From Nocardioides abyssi (GTDB taxonomy: Bacteria > Actinomycetota > Actinomycetes > Propionibacteriales > Nocardioidaceae), in contig NZ_JAUHJR010000007.1 of assembly GCF_030412915.1 (NCBI RefSeq), positions 62,001 to 126,000 on the forward strand: a stretch of 64,000 nt of DNA. Reading direction: 5' to 3'. The notes beneath the pieces were generated by a model, which did not search any database, was not told the origin of the DNA, and saw only the letters and a program-made list of their open reading frames with translations. The position numbers and the translations under genes were made by a program. Below are positions 57,181-64,000 of this stretch, in pieces (position 1 is the first letter of the stretch; every line of letters begins with the position of its first letter).

Positions 57181-58594
57181 GGACCTGGCCGGCCGCACCG
57201 TCGTGGTGTGGGGCGCTGGCCGCGAGGGCCGCGCCGCGCTCGCCGAGCTGACCGCCCGCGGCCTGCACCCCACCGTCGCGCTCACCGGCGACGGGGTCGT
57301 GCCCGACGACCTCGCCTCCCAGGCGGTCACCGGGGAGGCCGCGCTCGAGCGGTTGGCCGCCGCGGACGTCGTGGTCAAGTCGCCCGGGGTCCCGCACACC
57401 GCCCCGGAGTACCTCCACCTGCGCGAGCGGGGCGTGCCCGTCACCTCCCTCACCGACCTGTGGCTCCACGACAACGGCGCGCGCACCGTCGCCGTGACCG
57501 GCACCAAGGGCAAGAGCACCACCGCGAGCCTGGTCCGGCACCTGCTCGCCGGCCTCGGCGTGGACGCCGCGCTCGTCGGCAACGGCGGCGTCCCGGTGAC
57601 GGCCGGCGACCGCCCGGACGCGGCGTACGCCGTCGCGGAGGTCTCCAGCTACCAGGCCGCCGACCTCACCTGCTCGCCGCGCGTCGCGGTGGTCACCTCG
57701 CTCTACGCCGAGCACCTGCCCTGGCACGGCGGCTACGAGCAGTACGTCGCCGACAAGCTCACCCTCGTCGCGCACGGCCCCGAGACCGTCGTCGTGCCCG
57801 ACGTCGCCGGCGAGGTGGCCCGGCTCGTGGCCGCGCGCCTGGGGCCGGCCACCCGGCTGCTCGACCCGGCCGCGCTCGGCCTGGTCGTGACCGACGACGG
57901 GCTGTCCTGGCAGGACGCGGGCGACCTGCGGGCCGACGAGGTCGCGCTGCGCGGGCGGCACAACCTGGCCAACCTCGCGCTCGCGCTGGCCGCGGTCGAC
58001 ACGCTCGTCGGCGAAAGCACGGCCGGCCCCGACCGCGGGCGCCTGCTCGCCGCCGCCCGCACGTTCGCGCCGCTGGCCCACCGCCTCGAGCAGGTGCCCT
58101 CCGGCGACGGCCGCGCCTGGGTCGACGACAGCCTGGCCACCGCGCCCGAGTCGGTGGTCGCCGCCCTGGAGACGTACGCCGCCACGCCGGTCGTCCTGCT
58201 CGCCGGCGGGGCGGACCGAGGGCTGTCGTTCGCCCCGCTGGTCGACTACCTCGCCCGGCGCGACCCGGCCGCCCGGGTCGCGACGATCGCCGTGGGCCCG
58301 GCCGGCGCGCGGCTGGCGCGCGAGCTCGACGACGTGCGCCTCGCGCCCGACTTCGCGACCGCGCTGGCCTGGGCCGGGAGCACCGCCGACACCGTGGGGG
58401 CCGAGGTGGTCCTGCTGTCGCCGGGCGCCCCGAGCTTCGATGAGTTCGCCAGCTTCGAGGAGCGCTCGACGGCGTTCCGCGCGGCGGCCGCCGTCAGCGG
58501 CGCTGGGGGAGGTCCAGCGAGCGGACCACCAGGTCGTCACGCTGGACGAACTTCGCCAGCAGCCGGGCGAAGGACTCCTTCTCCTCCAGCGTGA
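57170..58594 (+). CDS. murD2: UDP-MurNAc-L-alanine--L-glutamate ligase MurD2
   Basis: Mur ligase adding L-Glu (not D-Glu) to UDP-MurNAc-L-Ala; partner of MurL. 474 aa. N-terminal Rossmann-like VVVWGAGREGRAAL, ATP loop GTKGKSTTASL, VAEVSSYQAADL, GRHNLANLALAL and WVDDSLATAPESV. The family-like part ends near residue 440; the last 33 residues (Gly/Pro/Arg-rich) run antisense through the end of the marR gene and look like read-through after loss of a stop. GTG start. Confidence 0.85.
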   Translation: MRFEDLAGRTVVVWGAGREGRAALAELTARGLHPTVALTGDGVVPDDLASQAVTGEAALERLAAADVVVKSPGVPHTAPEYLHLRERGVPVTSLTDLWLHDNGARTVAVTGTKGKSTTASLVRHLLAGLGVDAALVGNGGVPVTAGDRPDAAYAVAEVSSYQAADLTCSPRVAVVTSLYAEHLPWHGGYEQYVADKLTLVAHGPETVVVPDVAGEVARLVAARLGPATRLLDPAALGLVVTDDGLSWQDAGDLRADEVALRGRHNLANLALALAAVDTLVGESTAGPDRGRLLAAARTFAPLAHRLEQVPSGDGRAWVDDSLATAPESVVAALETYAATPVVLLAGGADRGLSFAPLVDYLARRDPAARVATIAVGPAGARLARELDDVRLAPDFATALAWAGSTADTVGAEVVLLSPGAPSFDEFASFEERSTAFRAAAAVSGAGGGPASGPPGRHAGRTSPAAGRRTPSPPA

Positions 58595-58949
58595 ACTCGC
58601 CGAGGCTGTCGAGGATCCGTCCGCGGCGCTCGTCGGCGGCGTCGGCCAGGAAGTCCCGCGCGCGGGCGGTGACCCGCACGACGGCGAGCGAGCCGTCCCC
58701 GGTGCGGGTGGCCAGCCCGCGCCCGACCAGGTCGTCGACGTGCCGACGGGTCTCGGCCGCCGGCAGCCGCAGCTGCGCGGTCAGGTCGCACTCGCGCAGG
58801 CCGCCGAAGCGCTCGACGCGCATGAGGATCGACAGCGCGCCGCGGCCCAGGCCGGTGGAGAGCCGCTCGGCGACCCGCGCGAGGTAGGCGTCGCCCTGGA
58901 CGGCGTACTCCGAGAGCGCCTCGTGCAGCAGGTCCTCGACCCGGTCCAT
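58494..58949 (-). CDS. MarR-like winged-helix regulator
   Basis: 151 aa. Helices around LSILMRVERFGGLRECDL, recognition region RLPAAETRRHVDDLVGRGLA, wing TRTGDGSLAVVRVT, and C-terminal dimer helix. ATG 58949 is chosen because GGGAGGGG lies just before it. Divergent from the acyl-CoA synthetase (142 nt), probably its regulator. Overlaps the murD2 tail by 101 nt. Confidence 0.82.
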   Translation of the reverse strand: MDRVEDLLHEALSEYAVQGDAYLARVAERLSTGLGRGALSILMRVERFGGLRECDLTAQLRLPAAETRRHVDDLVGRGLATRTGDGSLAVVRVTARARDFLADAADERRGRILDSLGEFTLEEKESFARLLAKFVQRDDLVVRSLDLPQRR

Positions 58950-59056
58950 GACACACCCCTCCCACGCGGTGGCCCGCTCGTCCCTCAACGAGTGCGGGCC
59001 GTCTCCGTCCCTGGGACAGGACCGTAACGCTCGTCACATCGGCGCGCTGGTGCTCT

Positions 59057-59072
59057 AGGTTTTCTGCAACCT
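59057..59072 (+). promoter_or_regulatory. Inverted repeat in the marR / acyl-CoA synthetase gap
   Basis: AGGTT-TTCTGC-AACCT, 19 nt before the synthetase ATG; TAGGTT here could also be the -10. Candidate site for the divergent MarR protein. Confidence 0.4.
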
Positions 59073-59091
59073 GTTCCACCCAGGAGGCGCG

Positions 59092-60765
59092 ATGAGTCAG
59101 CAGTTCAACCTCTCGACGGTGTTCCGGACCGTGGCGACCACGGTCCCCGACCAGGAGGTGCTGGTCTGGCGCGACCGCCGGCTGACCTACCGCGAGCTCG
59201 ACCGCCGCGTCGACGGCATCGCCCACTTCCTCGTCGGGCAGGGCCTGGGCTGCCACCGCGAGCGCGCGGAGCTGGCCGGCCACGAGTCCGGGCAGGACCA
59301 CGTCGCGCTCTACCTGCGCAACGGCAACGAGTACCTCGAGGGGATGCTCGGCAGCTACCGCGCCCGGGCCACGGCGATCAACGTCAACTACCGGTACGTC
59401 GAGGAGGAGCTGGCCTACCTGCTCGCCGACTGCCAGGCGACCGCGCTGGTCTTCCACGCCGAGTTCGCCCCGCGGGTCGCCGCCATCCGCGACCGGCTGC
59501 CGCAGCTGCGCGTGCTCGTCCAGGTCGCCGACGACTCCGGCAACGACCTGCTGCCCGGCGCCGTCGACTACGAGTCGGTGCTCGCGACGCCGGAGCCGGC
59601 CGCCGGGATGGCCGAGCCGTCGCCGGACGACCTGTTCGTGCTCTACACCGGCGGCACGACCGGGATGCCCAAGGGTGTGCTGTGGCGCCAGGACGACATC
59701 TACGTCACGTCGATGGGCGGCACGCCGTTCGGCACGACCGAGCCCCACACGTCGTACGACGCGATCGCGGAGGCCGCTCGCGCCGCCGGCGGTGGGATGA
59801 CCCTGCTGATGGCGCTGCCCTTCATGCACGGCGCCGCGCAGTGGTCGACGTTCCACACGATCACCAACGGCGGCAGGATCGTGCTCCCGCACCACGTCGA
59901 CCACCTCGACGCCGCCGACGTGCTGACGACCGCGATCCGGGAGGGGGCGGTCAGCATCCCCGTGGTGGGCGACGCCGTCGTGCGGCCGCTCATCGACGAG
60001 ATCGAGCGCGGCGACTACGACCTGTCCGGCCTGGCGGCGATCAACAACGGCAGCGCGCCGCTGACGCCGGCGGTGCGCGACCGGTTTCTCGAGCTCGCGC
60101 CGCACATGGTCGTCATGGACGCCGCCGGCTCGTCGGAGACCGGGCTGCAGATGAGCTCGATGTCGCTGAAGGGAATGGAGGCCGACGCCGCGACGTTCGC
60201 GCCCGTGCCGGCGACGACCGTCGTCGACGACCTGCTCACCCGCGTGCTGGAGTCCGGCGAGGGCGGCGGCTGGCTGGCCCAGCGCGGCCGGGTCCCGCTG
60301 GGCTACCTCGGCGACGCGGCCAAGACCGCGCGGACCTTCCCGGTCATCGACGGCGAGCGGTTCTCGATCCCGGGCGACCGGGCCGACCTGCTCGAGGACG
60401 GACGGATCCGCCTGCTCGGTCGCGACGGGGTCACCATCAACTCCGGCGGCGAGAAGATCTTCGTCGAGGAGGTCGAGCGCGCCCTCGCCCACCACCCGGC
60501 CGTGCGTGACGTGGTGGTCGTCGGGCGCCCCTCCGAGCGCTGGGGGAGCGAACCGGTCGCGGTCGTCCAGCTCGCCGACGGCGGGGAGGCGACCGACGAG
60601 GACCTGCTGGCGGTCTGCGCCGAGCACGTCGCCCGCTACAAGATCCCGCGGGCGGTCGTGCGGGTCGGTCGGGTCGAGCGCTCGCCCTCGGGCAAGGCCG
60701 ACTACCGCTGGGCGAAGACCCAGGCGACCGCGGGGGCCGCGGAGTCGACGCCGGCGCCCGCTTAG
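59092..60765 (+). CDS. Acyl-CoA synthetase (FadD type)
   Basis: Activates a carboxylic acid with ATP and CoA. 557 aa ANL enzyme. P-loop-like YTGGTTGMPKGVLW, A5 region MDAAGSSETGLQM, A7 GDRADLLEDGRIRLLGR, GVTINSGGEKIFVEEVE and the catalytic Lys in SPSGKADYRW. Ribosome site CAGGAGG. Acid specificity is not readable; the VTSMGGTPFG loop is like fatty- or steroid-side-chain FadD members of mycobacteria. Confidence 0.9.
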   Translation: MSQQFNLSTVFRTVATTVPDQEVLVWRDRRLTYRELDRRVDGIAHFLVGQGLGCHRERAELAGHESGQDHVALYLRNGNEYLEGMLGSYRARATAINVNYRYVEEELAYLLADCQATALVFHAEFAPRVAAIRDRLPQLRVLVQVADDSGNDLLPGAVDYESVLATPEPAAGMAEPSPDDLFVLYTGGTTGMPKGVLWRQDDIYVTSMGGTPFGTTEPHTSYDAIAEAARAAGGGMTLLMALPFMHGAAQWSTFHTITNGGRIVLPHHVDHLDAADVLTTAIREGAVSIPVVGDAVVRPLIDEIERGDYDLSGLAAINNGSAPLTPAVRDRFLELAPHMVVMDAAGSSETGLQMSSMSLKGMEADAATFAPVPATTVVDDLLTRVLESGEGGGWLAQRGRVPLGYLGDAAKTARTFPVIDGERFSIPGDRADLLEDGRIRLLGRDGVTINSGGEKIFVEEVERALAHHPAVRDVVVVGRPSERWGSEPVAVVQLADGGEATDEDLLAVCAEHVARYKIPRAVVRVGRVERSPSGKADYRWAKTQATAGAAESTPAPA

Positions 60766-60777
60766 GGGAGCCTTTCC

Positions 60778-60798
60778 TTTCTGGAACCGATCCAGAAA
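60778..60798 (+). promoter_or_regulatory. Perfect inverted repeat before dps
   Basis: TTTCTGGA-ACCGA-TCCAGAAA, 19 nt before the dps ATG. An 8+8 palindrome of lower GC than its surroundings; likely operator for stress or iron control of dps. Confidence 0.5.
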
Positions 60799-60817
60799 AC
60801 CTGGTTAGGTGGATGAC

Positions 60818-61345
60818 ATGACCGATCTCCTGCACCCCGACCAGACCCACGTCGCCACCCCGGCCTTCACCGCCTCCGAGCAGCTCGCCACGCACCTGCA
60901 GCAGCTCAGCGTCGACCTGATCGAGCTGCACCTGCAGGGCAAGCAGGCCCACTGGAACGTCGTCGGCCTCAACTTCCGCGACCTCCACCTGCAGCTCGAC
61001 GAGGTCGTCGACGCCGCGCGTGAGTTCTCCGACCAGGTCGCCGAGCGGATGCGCGCGCTGTACGTCGTGCCCGACGGCCGCTCCGCCGCCGTCGCCGAGC
61101 AGACCTCGCTGCCGCCGTTCCCCGCGGGCGAGGTCAACACCGCCGAGTGCGTCGACCTGATCACGACCGCGATCTACGGCGTCACCGCGACCGCCCGCCG
61201 GATCCACGACGACGTCGACGCCGAGGACCCCACCACCGCCGACATCCTGCACGTCATCATCGAGCGCCTCGAGCAGCTCGCCTGGATGATCGACGCCGAG
61301 AACCGCGTCGCCAACCGCAGCCTCCCGCGCTCCATCCACCGCTGA
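60818..61345 (+). CDS. dps: DNA starvation/stationary-phase protein Dps
   Basis: 12-mer mini-ferritin that oxidises iron with H2O2 and protects DNA. 175 aa. Ferroxidase ligands: His in KQAHWNVVG, and His/Asp/Glu in DLHLQLDEVVDAA. Start at ATG 60818 with AGGTGG 5 nt upstream; a GTG three codons earlier is less likely. Convergent with the monooxygenase across a repeat array. Confidence 0.92.
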   Translation: MTDLLHPDQTHVATPAFTASEQLATHLQQLSVDLIELHLQGKQAHWNVVGLNFRDLHLQLDEVVDAAREFSDQVAERMRALYVVPDGRSAAVAEQTSLPPFPAGEVNTAECVDLITTAIYGVTATARRIHDDVDAEDPTTADILHVIIERLEQLAWMIDAENRVANRSLPRSIHR

Positions 61346-61370
61346 CCCGGTCGCCCAGCGCTGGCCGGTG

Positions 61371-61685
61371 GGTTGAGGAAGGCGCGCTGGCGCCTGTCTC
61401 GAAACCCGGTGACCGTGCGCGCTGCCCTGCGCTCGTCGGGAGGTTTCGAGACGGTTGCTGCGCAACCTCCTCAACCACCCGGTAGACGCTGCCGTGGGTC
61501 CGTCGGGAGGTTTCGAGACGGTTGCTGCGCAACCTCCTCAACCACCCGGTAGACGCTGCCGTGGGTCCGTCGGGAGGTTTCGAGACGGTTGCTGCGCAAC
61601 CTCCTCAACCACCCGGTAGACGCTGCCGTGGGTCCGTAGGGGTTGTCGAGACGGTTGCTGCGCAACCTCCTCAACCACCCGGCGG
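61371..61685. repeat. Palindromic repeat array, 67-nt period (4 copies)
   Basis: An opening left arm (61371-61420) with GGTTGAGGA, the hairpin AGGCGC-GCTG-GCGCCT and GTCTCGAAACC, then four right arms starting at 61434, 61501, 61568 and 61635, exactly 67 nt apart, each with GGTTTCGAGAC, GGTTGC-TGC-GCAACC and CCTCAACC. Three are near-identical; the fourth differs at its start. Fills the gap between dps and the convergent monooxygenase. Confidence 0.92.
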
Positions 61686-61686
61686 G

Positions 61687-63159
61687 TCAGGCGAGGACGA
61701 GCTCGTCCCAGTCGACGGTGGCGGTGCGGGCCTGGTACTCCGCGACGAGGCCGGGCCAGTTGGTGGTGATGCGGGGGCCGTCGACGTACCAGCTGTTGCA
61801 GCCGGCCCAGGCGCTGGTGGCCAGGCGCGACTGCATCTCGCGGTCGTAGGCGTCGGCGGCCTCGCGGGTCGGCTCGGCGGTGCGCAGGCCACGGTCGGCG
61901 AGCCGGCGGACGACCTGGGCGATCCAGCCGGCCTGGCCCTCCATCATGTTGATGATCGAGCTGCCGCCGAGGTTGGTGTTAGGCCCGTAGATGCAGAACA
62001 GGTTGGGAAAGTCCGGGACCGCGATGCCCAGGTGGGCGCGGGCCCCGTCGGCCCAGTGCTGGTGCAGGTCCAGCCCGCCGCGGCCGGTGACCTTCATCGG
62101 CGCGAGGAACTCGGTGGCAGCGAAGCCGGTGCCCCAGATGAGCACGTCGGCCTCGTGCAGGCGGCCGTCGGCGGTCCGGACGCCGTTCGCCTCTAGGCCG
62201 GTGACCTCCTCGGGGACGACCTCGACGTGGTCGCGGGCGAGCGCGGGGTACCACTGGTTGCTGAAGAGCACGCGCTTGCAGCCCAGCGGGTAGTCGGGGA
62301 CGAGCTTGCGGCGCAGTGCCGGGTCCTTGACCCGCGCCCGCAGGTGGCCCTTCCAGGTCGCCCCGATCGCGGCCATCAGCGGCTTGGTGATCGGTGAGTC
62401 GCCGGCGAGGGCGCCGTTGAACCGCTCGGTCAGCCAGAACACCGCGCGCCGCTCGGCCCGCAGCGCCGCGGGGAACCGCTCGAAGAGGCGGTGGTGGTGC
62501 GCCTGGTACTCCTGGTCGGGCTTGGGCAGCACGTAGGGCGCCGAGCGCTGGAAGACCGTCATCGAGCCGACGCGGTCGACGATGCCGGGCACGAACTGCA
62601 CCGCGCTGGCGCCGGTGCCGACGACCGCGACCCGCTTGCCGTCGAGGTCGACGCCGTGGTCCCACTGCGCGGAGTGGAAGGCCGGTCCGTCGAAGTGGCC
62701 GGGCACCTTCGGCAGGGCCGGGTTGGACAGCTGGCCGACGGCGGAGACGACCACCTCGGCCTCGTAGGTCTCGCCCGCCGCGGTCTCGACGCGCCACGTC
62801 GCGGTCGCCTCGTCGTACGACGCCGCGGTGACCTCCTGCCCGACCCGGACCAGGTCGAGCAGGCCCTCCTCACGGGCGGCCGAGCGGAGGTACTCCAGGA
62901 TCTCCGGCTGCGTGCCGTAGCGGCGGCTCCAGCGCGGGTTCTGCGCCCACGACCAGGAGTAGAGCGGCGAGGGGACGTCGCACGCCGCCCCCGGGTAGGT
63001 GTTGTCGCGCCACACGCCACCGACGTCGTCGGCCCGCTCGAGGACGGTGATGTCGGTGATGCCCTGCTGCCGCAGCGCCCGGGCCGTCCCGAGGCCGCCG
63101 AAGCCGGCGCCGATGATCACGACGCGGGGGCTGGTGCGAGGTCCCTGCTGCTGTGCCAT
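61687..63159 (-). CDS. Flavin-containing Baeyer-Villiger-type monooxygenase
   Basis: NADPH-dependent oxygenation of ketones to esters, or related oxidation. 490 aa. FAD motif VVIIGAGFGGLGTARAL, BVMO fingerprint FDGPAFHSAQW (FxGxxxHxxxW) followed by the NADPH motif VAVVGTGASAVQFVP. ATG at 63159 follows CAGGAT by 6 nt; longer frames are antisense over araC. Divergent AraC regulator. Confidence 0.9.
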   Translation of the reverse strand: MAQQQGPRTSPRVVIIGAGFGGLGTARALRQQGITDITVLERADDVGGVWRDNTYPGAACDVPSPLYSWSWAQNPRWSRRYGTQPEILEYLRSAAREEGLLDLVRVGQEVTAASYDEATATWRVETAAGETYEAEVVVSAVGQLSNPALPKVPGHFDGPAFHSAQWDHGVDLDGKRVAVVGTGASAVQFVPGIVDRVGSMTVFQRSAPYVLPKPDQEYQAHHHRLFERFPAALRAERRAVFWLTERFNGALAGDSPITKPLMAAIGATWKGHLRARVKDPALRRKLVPDYPLGCKRVLFSNQWYPALARDHVEVVPEEVTGLEANGVRTADGRLHEADVLIWGTGFAATEFLAPMKVTGRGGLDLHQHWADGARAHLGIAVPDFPNLFCIYGPNTNLGGSSIINMMEGQAGWIAQVVRRLADRGLRTAEPTREAADAYDREMQSRLATSAWAGCNSWYVDGPRITTNWPGLVAEYQARTATVDWDELVLA

Positions 63160-63165
63160 GCGCCC

Positions 63166-63222
63166 ATCCTGGGCGAGCACTCGCCGCGCCGGGGAGGAGT
63201 TCGGCGACCCGTGCTTGATAAT
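63166..63222. promoter_or_regulatory. Divergent leaderless promoters of monooxygenase and araC genes
   Basis: Minus strand CAGGAT (63171-63166), 6 nt before the monooxygenase ATG; plus strand GATAAT (63217-63222), 7 nt before the araC ATG. The 70-nt gap between start codons holds both. Confidence 0.5.
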
Positions 63223-63229
63223 TCCGGAC

Positions 63230-64000
63230 ATGGCGCACGAGGTGAGGGTGGTCGAGCCGGCCGCGCGGGACTGGGAGTTCCCGCGGGCGGCGGCCGGCAC
63301 CGCCCACCTCGTGTCGTACGCCGCGGCGCGCGGCGTGGCCGCGCCGGTCGTCCTTGCCGGCACCGGCCTGCGGGAGGCCGACCTGGTGGTGCCCGGCCGC
63401 GAGGTGACCGCGGCCCAGGAGCTGCTGGTGGTGCGGACGCTGCAGCGGTTGCTGCCGGGCTCGGGGGAGCGGGTGGGGGCGACCTACCGCGCCTCGTCGT
63501 TCGGCGTGCTCGGCTACGCGCTGCTGGCCAGCCGGACGGTCCGCGAGGCGATGGAGGTGACGCTGCGCTTCATCGACCTGTCCTACGCGTTCGCGCTGCC
63601 GCGGGCCGAGCTGTCGGGGGAGCGGGTCCGGCTGGTGGTCGATGGGAGCGGGCTGCCGGGAGACGTCCGGGCGTTCCTGGTCGCCCGCGACACCACCGCG
63701 ATCCACGTCGTCGCCGACTCGCTCGTGCCGGGCGGGCTCGGGGCGGTGCACACGCTCGGCCCGGAGGTCGGCGTGCTGGACCTGGCCGCGGCCGAGCTCG
63801 ACCGCCCGCTGCCACGGGACCCCTCGACCGCAGGCGCGCAGCTGGCCGAGGACATGTGCCGCGACGTGGTGGCGCGGCGTCGCGAGCGCACCGGCATCGC
63901 GCGCGACGTGCAGGTGCTGGTCACCCAGCGGCTCCCCGAGGGCGCGCCGATGGCCGCGGTCGCCGGCGGTCTCGGGCTGACCGAGCGCAGCCTGCGCCGG
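63230..64000 (+). CDS. AraC-family regulator (partial, 3' end outside window)
   Basis: 257 codons remain. The N-terminal ligand-binding domain of the arabinose-binding-like type (LLVVRTLQRLLPG, FGVLGYALLASRTVREAMEV shown in part, LRFIDLSYAFAL) covers about 1-200; the window ends in the first helices of the HTH domain (AAVAGGLGLTERSLRR). Divergent from the monooxygenase and likely its activator. Confidence 0.9.
   Translation, partial: MAHEVRVVEPAARDWEFPRAAAGTAHLVSYAAARGVAAPVVLAGTGLREADLVVPGREVTAAQELLVVRTLQRLLPGSGERVGATYRASSFGVLGYALLASRTVREAMEVTLRFIDLSYAFALPRAELSGERVRLVVDGSGLPGDVRAFLVARDTTAIHVVADSLVPGGLGAVHTLGPEVGVLDLAAAELDRPLPRDPSTAGAQLAEDMCRDVVARRRERTGIARDVQVLVTQRLPEGAPMAAVAGGLGLTERSLRR

Noticed and set aside
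61434-61685. Possible CRISPR array (67-nt period)
   Set aside because: The whole 67 nt repeats without unique spacers; it is a tandem palindromic repeat.

Overview
The window is a continuous stretch of a high-GC actinobacterial chromosome. The overall gene set, heavy GTG start use, many leaderless promoters and the neighbourhoods (atp operon then DUF2550; proA-nadD-rsfS; GlgE glycogen cluster; NucS; MurL/MurD2) point to a Nocardioides-like member of the Propionibacteriales. The genus is an inference from content, not a database match. From memory, the first 45 kb keeps the order of the Mycobacterium tuberculosis segment Rv1310-Rv1328 (atpD, atpC, DUF2550, PduO, nucS, epimerase, thiolase, thioredoxin-TPR protein, glgB, glgE, glgP), with many extra genes inserted.

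Layout. 1-3.2 kb: end of the ATP synthase operon, DUF2550 and an MFS transporter. 3.1-9.1 kb: PduO adenosyltransferase, a STAS protein, ethylmalonyl-CoA mutase (MeaA/Ecm), a repeat array, DUF72, and a Cys-rich mini-protein coupled to ferritin. 9.1-21.2 kb: FAD amine oxidase, PAS histidine kinase, DUF952 protein, NucS, an unusual 3-hydroxyacyl-CoA dehydrogenase, MFS and EamA transporters, secreted GH114-like protein, a YcaQ-like protein and a DivIVA/Scy-like coiled coil. 21.4-28.8 kb: crotonyl-CoA carboxylase/reductase, epimerase, thiolase, MeaB, PH-domain protein, CoA-transferase, CnoX-like protein. 28.8-30.2 kb: an intact IS30-family element. 30.3-34.4 kb: LysR/EamA pair, GNAT-Nudix fusion, Tat-exported acetamidase. 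34.4-47 kb: glycogen/trehalose cluster glgE-treS-mak-glgB (minus strand), divergent glgP, and glgX. 47-51.7 kb: etfBA, NfeD-like protein and flotillin. 51.7-58.6 kb: lipoprotein, proA, mini membrane protein, nadD, rsfS, histidine phosphatase, tRNA-Ala, murL-murD2. 58.5-64 kb: MarR/acyl-CoA synthetase, dps, a repeat array, Baeyer-Villiger-type monooxygenase and a divergent AraC regulator (cut by the window end).

How the genes work together. Thiolase, hydroxyacyl-CoA dehydrogenase, Ccr, epimerase, Ecm, MeaB and the B12 adenosyltransferase make up much of the ethylmalonyl-CoA pathway of acetyl-CoA assimilation; EtfAB could take electrons from its methylsuccinyl-CoA dehydrogenase step (that gene is not in the window). 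Three of these scattered genes share an inverted repeat TTACC-N4-GGTA in the promoter and the thiolase has a degenerate version, which suggests one regulator. The glg/tre cluster converts trehalose to branched alpha-glucan and degrades it again. Three arrays of one palindromic repeat family fill three gaps between convergent genes and look like bidirectional terminators built from repeats.
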